Program-made: the position numbers and the translations under genes
From: Sequoia sempervirens
Taxonomy: Eukaryota; Streptophyta; Pinopsida; Cupressales; Cupressaceae
DNA: 64,000 nt
Reading direction: 5' to 3'
NCBI GenBank assembly: GCA_007258455.2
Contig: VDFB02270651.1
Location: 495,202,320 to 495,266,319 of the forward strand
Notes under the pieces: generated by a model
The model's database searches: none
The model's input: only the letters and a program-made list of their open reading frames with translations
What the model was told of the DNA's origin: nothing
In this document: positions 1 to 11,054 of the stretch, in pieces
How positions within the stretch are numbered: the first letter of the stretch is position 1
How the letters are laid out: each line of letters opens with the position of its first letter

Positions 1-603
1 GGTACATTTGGTATATTTTCAACAAAGAGTGAGGAATAGCCTCTTATTGTGTTGTAGCTACTGGGAGAGGTTGCTTTGTTGTAGGAGGAGGAATAAGAGG
101 AGATGTATCTATTGTGGAAGAAGAATCCTTCTTGCCCTTACCTTTTGTTTGCCTCTTTGTAGGAGGATCCTATGTTGTGACTCTAGTCGTTCTCCTTCTT
201 TTCTTTGTTGGCTTCCTTTCTAGAATGTCTTTCTTCTTCTTTCATTTGGCATTCTTTACTTCCAAATATTCTTCTTCAATATCCTCTTCATCAATATTAT
301 GAATTTTATCCTCTTCTTCTTCTTCTTTGTCCTCATCTTCTAAAGAATGTGATTCGAAGTAACCCATTAAATTATAAGTTAGTGCCACCCCTTCTTTAGT
401 CAAACTGAAAGTCATATATTCCACCTATTTCCTTGTATACTTCAAAATTGGCTCCATTAGTTCATCTAATTCTACGATTTCTTCTTCAGCCCAATCAAGA
501 GGCAAAATGGGTCTATCTTTTATCAAATCATAGTCATGGTATTACACACAATCACCATCATATATCACTTGATTAGGTATAGGAAGTGGCCTATAAAGCC
601 TAA
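1..603 (-). pseudogene. Unknown protein copy A, middle part (basic, acidic, Pro-rich), runs off the window
   Basis: This is the continuation of the frame that starts at 3104, lying left of the TIR transposon at 604-1709. Removing that transposon plus one TAA copy (1,109 bp) puts this part exactly in phase with the part at 1713-2049. Reading leftward there is a stretch resembling copy B (PILKYTRK here, PILANTTKW in copy B), an acidic block at about 350-260 rich in Glu and Asp, a Lys/Arg block at about 240-150, and a Pro-rich block at about 100-70 (IPPPTTKQPLP). In-frame stops occur near 540, 428, 168 and 54, most explicable as C-to-T changes. The C-terminal coiled coil expected from copy B would lie beyond base 1. 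Function unknown. The link to copy B is by eye and is good over the first 60 residues, then mainly compositional. Confidence 0.6.
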
Positions 604-1709
604 GGGTAAAAGCACAAACCTGTGTCACTTTATAAAGGAATCGACCAACAACAAAATTTTTTTTGAACTTCGACCATATAAAAGTGGTCTTTATGTTTTG
701 AATTTCAAAATGGTGTAAACAATGAAATGTAGAACTTTTGATGTAGTTTATTCCTGTGATTTTTAAAAATTTAAAAAAAATTGTTTTCATTATGTTTTTA
801 TCAATTTAAGGACAAAATTTGGAATGCTGAAAATTTCAGAAAAGAGTGACTTCACGGGCCGTCAAGAAACAAATTAAAAAAAAACTTCATTTCTCCCTTT
901 TTTTTTTCTCCAAATAGGTAACTTTAATATCTTGTGCATGGAAAAAAAAATCAAATTTGGATGTATATTTTTCTCACAATAACATTTTAAAGTCAAACAT
1001 GTCAAAATTTGACAATTTTCATGGGCCGTCAACTATTTTCAAAATTTTTAATCATTTTCAAAAAACAAAATATACCCTTTTGAAGAACCCTTTTGAAGAA
1101 GACTCTCTCCTCTTGTGCCCCATATCATATTTAAACTTTTTTAATAAGTTTTACTATCTTTTTTTAAATTTCTAATCAACCTTTTTTAATTTTTAAAACC
1201 TACTTGCATTATTTTAAAAATAAAATATACAAAAACTAATCAAAATATTAAAAAAAAATATTTGGATTCTCCACTCCGAGCTTTACAAAAGGGTATTTTT
1301 ATTTTTTGCAGAAAGATCATTCTGACTAGAGAAATACTCTGCCAAAGTTGAATGTTTCAAAAAAAATTGAAAAATGATGAGTTGGCTGCCATGTAGGATG
1401 CCAACTAGACATTCTCGACTGAGAGGGTTTTGTCCAAGCATGTTTCAACTAAAAATTACTCGGCTAAAAATTCCTTGATATTTACAAGCTATAAACACCA
1501 GATACACTCACTTTTTCCATGTTTTTGGCCAGCCGTATTCAGTCAAGTATCTTTCTGCTGAAACCTCATCGACTGAAAATGTGCCTGCCACGTTGGCACC
1601 ACATGGTTTTGGCCGAAAGCCACTCGGCCTAATCTCTTCCAATCGAAAATAGTTTGCTTGGAACTATTTATTTGGCCAAAAGTGTAACACACTATTGTGC
1701 TTTTACCCC
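604..1709. mobile_element. TIR DNA transposon (MITE-like), 1.1 kb, TAA target duplication
   Basis: The ends are inverted: GGGTAAAAGCACAA at 604-617, and GGGGTAAAAGCACAA read on the minus strand from 1709. TAA lies on both sides (601-603 and 1710-1712). Removing the element and one TAA rejoins the coding frame of unknown protein copy A, which independently fixes the boundaries. TAA duplications with G-rich ends fit PIF/Harbinger-type elements, so a non-autonomous member is the likeliest class. The terminal inverted repeat is short, about 15 bp, with weaker similarity inward. I see no transposase: the interior is AT-rich with only short frames. An old hAT or Mutator remnant is less likely because their duplications are 8-9 bp. 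Confidence 0.65.
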
Positions 1710-1712
1710 TAA

Positions 1713-3104
1713 CTATATCAATTGTCATCCTTGAATGCAATATTTTCCTAACCTCAAAATCATATTGACAATTGGCCTAGTAGTCCTCAATATGAGGCTT
1801 GTGCCTATACCATCTGCTTGTTGATTGTTTGGCTACATCATATGGATCAAAATTCCTTCTGACTGTCTAAGTTTTAAAATTATAAAATTGCAGCTCAACT
1901 TCTAATTTTTTAGCCCCTAATGTTGTTGGACAAATCTCTACTCCACCAAGCATAATTGGGAAGATCACACCTGCTTTATGCCTATCTTTCAAAATTTTAT
2001 TAAAAGCACTTAATTGTCTTGTCACTTCTAAAATCACAATCTTTTCCATTGGATACCTTGGAAGCCTATATGGTCTATTTGGGCAACCTTGAATTTTGAC
2101 ACAAGAGAACTTGGGGAACTATGTATACCATGATCCATATTTTTAATCAACTTCATGTCTTCTTGTCATAGCCTGGTATTCTGAGCCTTTTGTAGAAGTT
2201 TTACAACATACATAAGGAACACATCATTTACCATTTTGTAATGGGAAGTACTTTGGAGTTACAACTGGGGGTAGCAATCATAAACTTTATATTGTCCAAG
2301 TCTAGTGCCCACATCCCCAAGAGAAGTCAATCCTCTGAATTTGAAATTTATTGTAAGAATATACAACACATAAGAGGTCATTGTGAAGGAACCGCTCTTC
2401 TCCAAATTTTTAAACAGAGCATCGATATTGTCATTGAGCACTCTTTCCCAATGGATATTCTTATCTATAGTAGATATCTCTTCGATATAATAAAACATCC
2501 ATTCTTCAAATTGAGCTTCCTTTGGGAGACCCATTATTCTGCTTAGGAGGGTGACTAAATCACCGTACTCATATTTAAAATCACTCCTATAAAGAGTCTT
2601 AGGCATCTTGGAGTAATGTGGCCTGGGATTTGCCAACCAAAGTGAATTGATTATCTCCGAACATCTTTTAGGTCCTTGGGTGTAAATTTCTTTTGCTATT
2701 TCTTGTGATACTACTCTCATCTTTGGATAAGTTGGAATATCAAAAGCCTCAACTATGGCCATCACTATGAAATTTGCAAGTATTCTCCCATATGGAGCTA
2801 TGATTCTTCTTTGGTCCCATATGTAATGTTTCACACATTCTATCAAATCCGAGCATTGTACTAAAGGAGGGAAACTTGTATCTTGGGCTATCCCATTATT
2901 GACCATTCTCTTTGCAAGTTCTAAAGGATTCTTGCCATACATTCTTCCTTTGAACTCCTCAAGATTAATGTGACCCAAGTTGGTGTCTCCGACATTTTCC
3001 CAATATGAAACTATATTGGTCTCGAGAAGCACACCTTTGAAATCAAACTTCATTTTAGTTGTCGTTGAGAGATGTTCTATCTTCTCACTCTTCTCAGGTT
3101 GCAT
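1713..3104 (-). pseudogene. Unknown protein copy A, N-terminal region
   Basis: The frame begins at ATG 3104 and is open to 2259. After frame disruption at about 2250-2050 it resumes in another frame from about 2070 to 1713. It aligns by eye along its whole length with copy B (12423-13912). Paired motifs are MKFDFKGV/MKYKYQGV, LYRSDFKYEY/LL-SDFREY, FEEWMFYY/FQDWMYVY, FTMTSY/FYMTSY, LPRYP/LPRYP, HIEDY-ANC/HFEDIWADC and RMTIDIV/RLTIQQI. Both copies start with an ATG 17 residues before the MK[FY] motif, which supports this start. The region looks globular and mostly helical, without signal peptide or membrane segment. I recognise no domain: there is no gag zinc knuckle and no RT, integrase or transposase motif. 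It was probably carried here by a mobile element like the one holding copy B, but its own ends are not visible. Confidence 0.65.
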
Positions 3105-5200
3105 CTGTTAGTCCAACATAGCCTAAATCACTTGGAGTGAAAGTGTGGAAAGAATGAACAAATGTCCCTTAGATATATCAAATTCACCTCAAATTCTAAG
3201 GAAAAGAACTTAAATTTTCTCACATCTGACAAATATCATCATTATTAGCTCACATGCTAAAAATCCAATCATTAAAACATCAAAATTAAGCTTTGAATAA
3301 ACCTTTCAAGATTTCAGCTCAGTCATGGAATTTCAAGATTTTGAGAGGATCTTGGATTTTCCCAAAAATGGTGACTTTCCAACTCTTACTCCTTTTTTCA
3401 CTTATAAAGGTGGATTTTAGAGATTTCATGCAGACAAGAAATCTTTGAAGATGGCTTCTTCATGTGTTATGTGGGGATTTCCAAGGATGAAGAAAACTTC
3501 AAAAAATGGATCATTTATGGATACTTCGGGGATTTTTAAAGATTAAGAAATATTTGAAAATGGGTATTTTAACTATTTTATTGAAAACTTTAGTGTTTCA
3601 AACAACTTGGGAATTTAAATGAATCAGGGATTTCATGTGATTATGGATTTTTCCACGGGAAGCAAATTTCCTCAAAATGCTAATTTTTTTGAATCTCACT
3701 AAAACTTGGTTCTTTCATGAAAATTCAAAAGATTTTCACTATGGCAAAAACTAGGGTATTTTGAACATTAATTTTCATTTTTTTTTTGAAAACCCTAAGT
3801 GTGATTTTCCCAAAATTTAAAAGGATTTTTTTGTTAAGGTTATAGGGTTCGAAGCCCTAACAATTTAGCCATGATTTACCATTTGAAAAACCTTGGAAAA
3901 GACAAAATTTCTTGAAGATTGCAAGGGTTTTGAATTCTTTAATGCTTGAATTATTTGGAAAATCCTAGTTTCTCAGAAGTGAACTAAAATTAGCCCCAAT
4001 CCACACAAGAAAGAGCATAATTTGACATTTTCAAACTAGAACCTTAAGGAATTTTCTTTCTCAAAAACCCTACATAAATTTTGCATAATTTAGCTTGAAT
4101 TTTGAAGAAAATCACCAAATGCAACTTGTAGAAGCAACCAATACTAACCTTTTAAGCTAAAATTGCAAGGAAATGTCACTTTGGATCAACCTTAGGACGT
4201 GAATGAAGCTTTGCAACTGTACTTTAGGGTCACTTGGTCTCTTCTCCTAGCACTCAATGTGTTTACAAATGAAGGCAAGGTGAAAAATAAAGTGACAAAC
4301 TAACCTTTTATACCTTTAGAGTACTAAGCCATAAATGCACTGACATACAATTTGTAAGCACCTCACCAAGGAAATCATGCACTTTTCGGGGATACAATCT
4401 TGCCAAGGATTTTTCAGGATTTGACAATGTTTCAGACTGTTGGAGATTCCATAGGATGAAGGAATCCTTGAGAACTAGAAATCTCCGCAAAGCAAGGGAA
4501 CTTGAACTTTAGACCTTCTAACCAACAATTGATGATTTTCAATGACTTCTTACTTGGTCCTTGGTTGCAAACATCTCAATATTCCCTATTTGATATGAAC
4601 TTGATAAATAATAAGAAGATGACTCCAAAAATAAAAAATTTAAGGACTTTTCTCCTAAAGAGTAAGATAGGGAACCTATAAATCAAAAAAGAGAAAAGGG
4701 GGCATCCTCATTTGGATGGGGCATGCGTGCAAGGTACAAGTGGAGAATCTACTAGGGAAATGTTCCTAAACATTTTAGTGATAAATATTCACTCAGAACC
4801 CCAAAATCTCTAGTTGGTTTCCCCAAATTAAATCATACGAAAAGAACACATATTCAATGGGGAAATGAAATCATTGAAATGAAGTCAACTCACTCTCACT
4901 CTATTGATCATCTTGAGTGTGTGCCTAGTGAGTTCATTTGATTCTTGAAAGTGCCAAGAAACCATCACTCCATCGTGATAAGCTATGTAGATAGTCCAAC
5001 TCCAAAAGTAATCTAGTCATTGCCTCACTATCAGTCAAGCATTTGTAGCCTTGACGAGGTTATCGTTGTAATTCCCATGAACATTGTTCTGTTTCCAACC
5101 AAGCATCTATATCCCCAGTAAAATTATTTGCATCTTCCTATAGTCAAAACATAAATGTTATTTTTAGTTTCTTTTCTTGTCTTTTCAATTTTCTTTTATT
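3105..5200. other. AT-rich stretch upstream of copy A, no gene recognised
   Basis: About 2.1 kb of AT-rich DNA lies upstream (in minus-strand sense) of copy A and would include its leader if the carrier element is intact. I found no long open frame, no RNA gene and no LTR-like terminus. It does not look like the leader of copy B at 10761-12422, and the palindromes seen there are absent. Confidence 0.4.
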
Positions 5201-5445
5201 TTTGCTCTTTTGACTCATAAGAAGTGAAACTTATCATGGGTTTGTGAATTATAGTGGTCACTAAAGCAAAATTTTAGCTTTTTCACTTATCACAATTTCC
5301 CACACTAATTATGTTTCACTCTGTTTTTTTGCTATTTTGACTCATAAGAAGTGAAGCTTATCATGGGTTTGTGAATTACAATGGTCATTGAAGCATAATT
5401 TTAGCTTTTTCACTTATCAAAATTTCCCACACTAATTATGTTGAA
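5201..5445. repeat. 127 bp tandem duplication
   Basis: Two adjacent copies, 5201-5327 and 5328-about 5445, each contain TTTGACTCATAAGAAGTGAA near the start and CACACTAATTATGTT near the end. They differ at roughly one base in ten. The second copy runs into the start of the copia-gag-like frame at 5438. Confidence 0.8.
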
Positions 5446-5891
5446 AAGGAGAAACTATAAACAATGGAGAGATGACATCATAACACATCTTCGTTGGCTT
5501 CATTTGTTGCCACATTTGTATTATATTGTTCCCCCTCTTGGTATTGATAGTAAGAAATTTTCTTGGAATTGCGAAAGGGATCATGTCTTAGGAATTATTG
5601 CAATGTATGTTGATGATGAAATTTTGAATGATATTGTTCATTTTGAGTGTCCTCATACTCTTTGGACTAAAATTTGGGAGATATATGAAGATCTTGATAC
5701 TTTTTCATTCCCAGATGATCCTATTTTAGACTATCTTGTGCCTCTTCATTTTTCAGACAGGATACCCTATGATGATGATACTATTCGAGAGTTTGATTGT
5801 TTGGAATAATTTGAATCTTTAGATGAGGACGACGAGGTTTCTTCAGATGCTCCTTCTTCTCCTTCAAAGACAATTGATCTACCTTCACCTT
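5438..5891 (+). pseudogene. Copia gag-like frame, 5' part, split by the 39 kb LARD
   Basis: The frame opens with KRRNYKQWRDDIITHLRWL and continues with a segment typical of plant Ty1/copia gag N-termini of the UBN2/DUF4219 kind (NYxxW near the start, later LWTKIWEIY). A TAA at 5807-5809 interrupts it, then a Ser/Asp-rich tail continues in the same frame to the LARD insertion point. Removing 5892-45110 and one ACCTT copy continues the frame without phase change at 45116. I see no copia protease, integrase or RT on either side, so this was a gag-only or heavily deleted element. Assignment to copia gag rests on a short motif and is moderately sure. Confidence 0.5.
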
Positions 5892-7000
5892 TGTTACATC
5901 TTGTTTCATAGTTACCAAGTTACTTTTACCATTATGAGTGAAAATGTTGATAAATGTAAATCGTGACTTCAATATGTTTGTTAGGTAAATGAAATATGTG
6001 AAAATGCAAGATGTTATTGATTTCAAAAGAATGAATATGTTTTGAATTAGTGGAATACTGTGCATTGAAATATGAACATTCTAGTGCTTTGTTGATACAA
6101 ATGTGTTATGATGCAAATGGACTTACTATGAATGTCTAACTAGCTTGGTGTTGTCCTAAGCTGGTTGCAGGGATAGGTTCAATCCTCTGGAAGGGAGGGG
6201 AAGTATCACCCAGGAGAAGTGATTGGTCAGGAAACCCTTAATGAAGCCTAACTGAGCTTATACACATTCATACCCTAGTTGGTCTAGTTGAGTTGGGTCT
6301 ATTGGAACCAAGTAAGTAACCTTTAAGGATAGGTTGGAAATGCTTGAGAAAATGTCTTTGATTACTTTGCTTGTGTGATCAAGTTATCATGATTGAATCT
6401 TTCTCTTTGAGCTTTGTGAATAGTTATCTTTTCATTGATTCGTATGTACATTAAAATTATATATGTAGATATGTATATATAACAACTCGTGCATGAGAGC
6501 ATATTGCATTAAGGCATATATGAGTAGAAATACTTACAAGCATACTTGCACGAGGAATCAATTATATATATATATACTTAATGCATATGCCTGTCGATGA
6601 GGATATGAATGTATTTATGTTGATATGAAATAGTAACATGATATGTGTATGAATAAATGTATATGCATATATATATATATACACACATGATGATATACAC
6701 GTATGTGTGACATGATGGAGTATCCATAAGAGCACAACAATATATGTATATATGTGTATATAGATATATACATATGGTATTGTTTATGGATAAATGATAA
6801 TATGGATATATGTATTCATATATCAAATGGTTTATTTGATGAACTTGTTTGTTAATAAGTATATGCTCTTCTTTGTATATCAATTGAACGAGAACGATAT
6901 ATATATACACTATGAGTGATAGTGAAAGTATGATGAGTTTGGTAAACAAATGAATATGATTGTATTTAGGTATCAATTGGCAATAAATAATTTCGATGAT

Positions 7001-7091
7001 TTGAGGATATATATATATATGTGTGTGTGTGTGTGTATGTATAAAGAATATGGTAATTTATATACACATATATATATATATATATATAATT
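7001..7091. repeat. TA/TG microsatellite in LTR
   Basis: Runs of TA and TG dinucleotides lie within the 5' LTR of the LARD. The matching place in the 3' LTR is a long pure TA run (about 42188-42250). Confidence 0.85.
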
Positions 7092-7413
7092 TATAGCCAT
7101 ATTTGACATCGAGGCTTAATTAAGATAGCAATATCTTGTCTCTATCCAGCACATATAGTGTAAAAATGAATAAAGATAGAGTGCTTTTAAAACATTTTGA
7201 ACGAGATTAATATGGATGATTTTTACAATACATGACATGGCCAATATAATGTGAATAAAGCACTTCATATAATAGTGCAATGCTAAGTATTAAATTGTAT
7301 ATATCATCACTGATAAAAGCAATGGAAATGCATAAGATTGTATTTGTTGTGCATAGTTTATAAAGCATAATGTAAAGTGTTGCGCACTATACAAAGTAAC
7401 ATGGTGAGTTAAT

Positions 7414-9430
7414 ATGTGCTACAATAAGTGTAGGAAAATAATGAAGACAGGCGGGAGTAGGAATCTGAATCGGAGGATGATGATGGTGGGGGGAAACGAC
7501 TGTTTGGGACCATCAGCTGCGGTGGAAGGCCTGTGTGAAGGTTCGTGCTCCTTTGGATTATTGTGCAGGATTCATCTGTTTCGAAGCCGAGAAGGGAAAG
7601 CAGGGGAGCTAGTGGGTGCAGTGTTGAGAGGGCCTCAGAAGAGGTTGGGGGTTTCTCTGAGGTGGGAGATACAACGGTTGGCAGGGTCTTTGGTTTCCCT
7701 ATGCCAGGTTTTGGATTCTCCCTGGGTGTTACTGCTTTTGATGCTATTGTGGTTAATGCTGAGTGTTCGAGGGTTAGTTTGTGGCCCTTTGTGTTTTTTG
7801 GTGTAGTGTGTTTTCCCCTTCCATTTTGTTGTTCCCTGCAGGGAGTGTGCGGTTGCTCGGGTGTCCTTGGGGTTTCTGGGTTGAAGAAGAGGCTTATTTT
7901 TGGTTCTGCTCGGTGTAGTAGGATGGATTGGGGGATTTATTTGTTGGAATTTTCTTCTTCTCACTTCCCCTAGGTTGTTCGTTGCATCTGTGTGTTCTCT
8001 ATTTGGGGGCTATCTTTTGGGGGTTTTTTTGGCATGGAAAGTCTGTGGCCCTTGGTTTTTTTGGTGTGGTGTGTTTGCCCCTTCCGCTTTTTTGTTCCCT
8101 ATAGGGAGTGTGTGGGTGCTCCGATGTTCTTGGGGTTTCTGGGTTGAAGAAGAGGCTTATTTCTGGTTCTACTCGATGTAGTAGGATGGCTTGGGGGCTT
8201 TATTTGTTGGCCTTTTCTTCTTCTCACTTCCTCTGGGTTGTTCGTTGCATCTGTGTGTTCTTTGTTTGGGGGCTATCTTTTGGGGGTTTTGCAAGAACAG
8301 TTGTGGTTTCCAAATGGTAGATGGACTTTAATGCCTATTATCTTGGTTTGGAGCCTATTTTGGGTGGTTGGCCCATAAATGGAGCGGTCATGCTGCTCAA
8401 ATGAGGTCGTTCTCTTGCCTGTCCTCTGTTGAGTTTGATGTGGGCCTGCACTGGTGTTATAAGGGGTTTTTCTTGTTGAGAGCAGGTGTCTTTCTTCATC
8501 CCTTGTTCAAGGTTTTTCCCCCATGTGCCTTGTTGGTCTTTGATGGTGTTTGGGGGTTGGTGCTTTGGCTAGACCCTTTTGTGGGTATGGATTTGGTGAT
8601 GTATCAACTTTGTTCTGTGTTGAAGGTGTTGAGGGCTGGGTGGTTTTCAGAGATAATTTTGAAGACCCAAGTGTTGTTACTTGCTAAGGTCCTCCTTCTC
8701 ACTGTAGTCTCTTCCTTCTCTCTGAATACTAGGCCTTCTTTTGAGGTGAAGGCCTCTCCTTTGGAGGTGGATTCCTCTCCCTCTTGGGTTGAGGTGTATT
8801 CTACAGATGAAGGTCTCTTCTGGCTTTTCCCATTGAGGGAGATCCCATTTCTATTGAGATGAAATGTTGGTGTGCTATGGCTATGGTGGGTTGGATGAGC
8901 TTGGTCTTGTATCCTATAGAGGTGGAGTGAGCAATTGGTTTTTATGGAACATGCGTGGAGCCTCGAGCTCTTGTGATGATCTCTCCTATAGAGGTGGATA
9001 GGGTATGTTACTGGGCAAGATTTTGTCTACTTTTGGGGCTCTACTTCTATAGACCTATAACGCAGTTGTTTCTATTAGTGGTATGGAGAGAATAATCTTC
9101 CTGAGTGACTGGTATGCTATTGCCTGGTTGGTGTAGGCTTTTCTCTTAGGTTCAAGGTCCCTACCAAAACCTGGTTGTATTGGGTTGTTGGTCCCGTCAA
9201 AACCAATGGGTTCAAGATCCATGTAGTATCTTGGTTATGTGTTGGACAACTGATTTCAGCTGCTGGTTTGTCTTTGTTTCACTACTGGGTTTTATTGTAT
9301 TCTCTTTAGTTAGCTTGTCCACCTTTGTTTGGGTTTCAGGTCCCTTCAAAACCTAATGGTCTCGGGTCCATTCAAAACCTATTGTATATGGTTTTGGGTC
9401 CATTCAAAACCTGTTTCTCCTCTTATCAAA
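7414..9430 (+). mobile_element. LINE-like insertion, probably 5'-truncated
   Basis: This 2,017 bp piece is absent from the 3' LTR of the LARD. A 16 bp duplication with one mismatch flanks it (7398-7413 and 9431-9446, AACATG[G/C]TGAGTTAAT). The right end is TCTTATCAAA, a short A-ended tail of the kind left by target-primed reverse transcription. Long variable duplications with an A-rich end point to a LINE and give plus orientation. No RT or endonuclease is readable; the composition is G/T-rich and unlike the host LTR. It contains a 263 bp tandem duplication (about 7781-8300). Its last 300 bp repeat the motif TCCMTTCAAAACC. An internally deleted LINE or a chimaeric retroposed transcript is possible. 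Confidence 0.6.
7781..8300 (+). repeat. 263 bp tandem duplication inside the LINE-like piece
   Basis: Two copies offset by 263 bp share long identical runs, for example GGTTTCTGGGTTGAAGAAGA and TTGTTCGTTGCATCTGTGTG. Each copy has several base changes. Confidence 0.8.
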
Positions 9431-9852
9431 AACATGCTGAGTTAATGATAAACCCATGCTATAAAAAGGGAGGTCAAGTCATAAGTTATGTGTTGAATGC
9501 TTTGGCTAAGACCAAGTCAGCAAAGTGAAACGTAGCCAAATGAGTATTGACTTATTCCTTTGTTAAACAAGCTAGAAAATAGGGAATATGGTGAATTGTT
9601 GGCACCATATTATGAACTTTGTGATGCATTAGAAGTCTCTTGAACCTGTAAGTTGATTTCTAGATTAGAACAATTGCAATATGAATTAGTCAACATGTTT
9701 TTGGGAAGCAAAGAATCGACTTGCTATCTTGTTTGGATGAGTATTAAGGTAGGAATTTTCCACCTTTTATTATCAAGCGAAGTCAATTGAATTGAGTTGA
9801 GAAGTGTCATTTCATAGGCCTTGTTTCTAGCCTATAGATGTTGGTTTTTGGG

Positions 9853-9861
9853 TATAAATAG
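9853..9861 (+). promoter_or_regulatory. TATA box of LARD 5' LTR
   Basis: TATAAATAG within GGGTATAAATAGAGGCACTC is identical in the 3' LTR at 42844-42852. It marks the likely LTR promoter. Conservation between the two LTRs supports it; transcription is not shown. Confidence 0.6.
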
Positions 9862-10568
9862 AGGCACTCTTACCTCATTTGGAGACACTTCTACTATGCA
9901 TTATTACGTTTCCCCATTCTGCTGCATTTTATTTGAGAGGTTCTTATTTTGTTGAGAGGTATTTTGTGAGGAAACATTTATGAGAGGAATTGAGAAGGAA
10001 ATAGTTGCAAAGCTGATTTAAAGTGGGCTTGGCTAAGGAACCATTGGGTGAATTGGATTATAGCATAAAACATACATGATATTATACTCTATTTTTATCT
10101 GTTTGAGAAAGATTGTATGTCTTGATTGTGTTGTTTGGAAATTACATTAGATTGCTTGAATAGAGAGATGATTTATTTGCTTATTAGAAAGGAAAATAAT
10201 CTAGTTGATATGATTTCCTTATGTGTGTTTGTACATACTCCTTAATAAGGAGTGGATATTATCAATAGTATTATATACTAGGATTGATGAAAGCGTGAAT
10301 AGCTTAAGGAATTTATTTTATACTCCTTTATACCCTATTTGGGAATTCAGATGATGTTTCTATACATAGATAGTCTACACTACATGTATAATGTGAAATG
10401 TATAAATGTCATGAAGTGACTTGACACTGTTAGCTTATAATGCTAGGAAACCTTAGGAATGTTAAGGTTTAGTAATACATCAATAGTGATAGTAAGAAAG
10501 ATATGTTAGAATGAGACATCATATTGTTAATCTATACTTGAATGATCACTTGGTCATTACTATTGAAT

Positions 10569-10760
10569 GAAACCTTAGGCTGAGAGTAACCTATTTGGGT
10601 TGAGAAGTATATTTGATTAATGATTGAAACCCTAGGTTAAGAAATACCTAATAGGTTGGAATATTTACTTGATCACCCGTTGGAACCAATAGGTTGAGAA
10701 TAACCTACCTGGTTGAGTTGTTTATTTGATCATTTTTTGGAACACATAGGTTTAGATTAA
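10569..10760. repeat. Degenerate ~57 bp repeat in LARD LTR
   Basis: Four decayed units start at about 10569, 10626, 10682 and 10739. Each has a G[AG]AAC...TAGGTT...AACCTA pattern. The 3' LTR has the same array at about 43568-43760. The 6.3 kb unit inserted in the last recognisable unit. Confidence 0.65.
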
Positions 10761-11054
10761 TGTTATCACAGAATCAAGCAACACTCATTCCACGGATAAC
10801 CCCTATGAAACTTGTCTGTTTCCTAAGTTTGTGAAGTTCAAGCATGAAAAATGAGGTGTTTTCAAGCCACCTCGAAATGTGTTCCAAAGCCTCAAATAAT
10901 CAATTTGAGCATCCCCATACATTCGCCTCACGAAGACCTTCAAAATGAGTACCTTCTCGAGCTCTCACTATTGATACTTGGTAAAATTGTGAAAAGTGTA
11001 GTTGTCTTAAAAAATAGCACTCTAACTCTTTTTGGAAAATTGTCTAACTATCAA

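Noticed and set aside
6578..6976. Tyr/Ile-rich minus-strand frames, also at 41731-42392, 48472-48841 and 57968-58301
   Set aside because: All lie over TA/TG microsatellites of LTRs and mirror each other between LTR copies.
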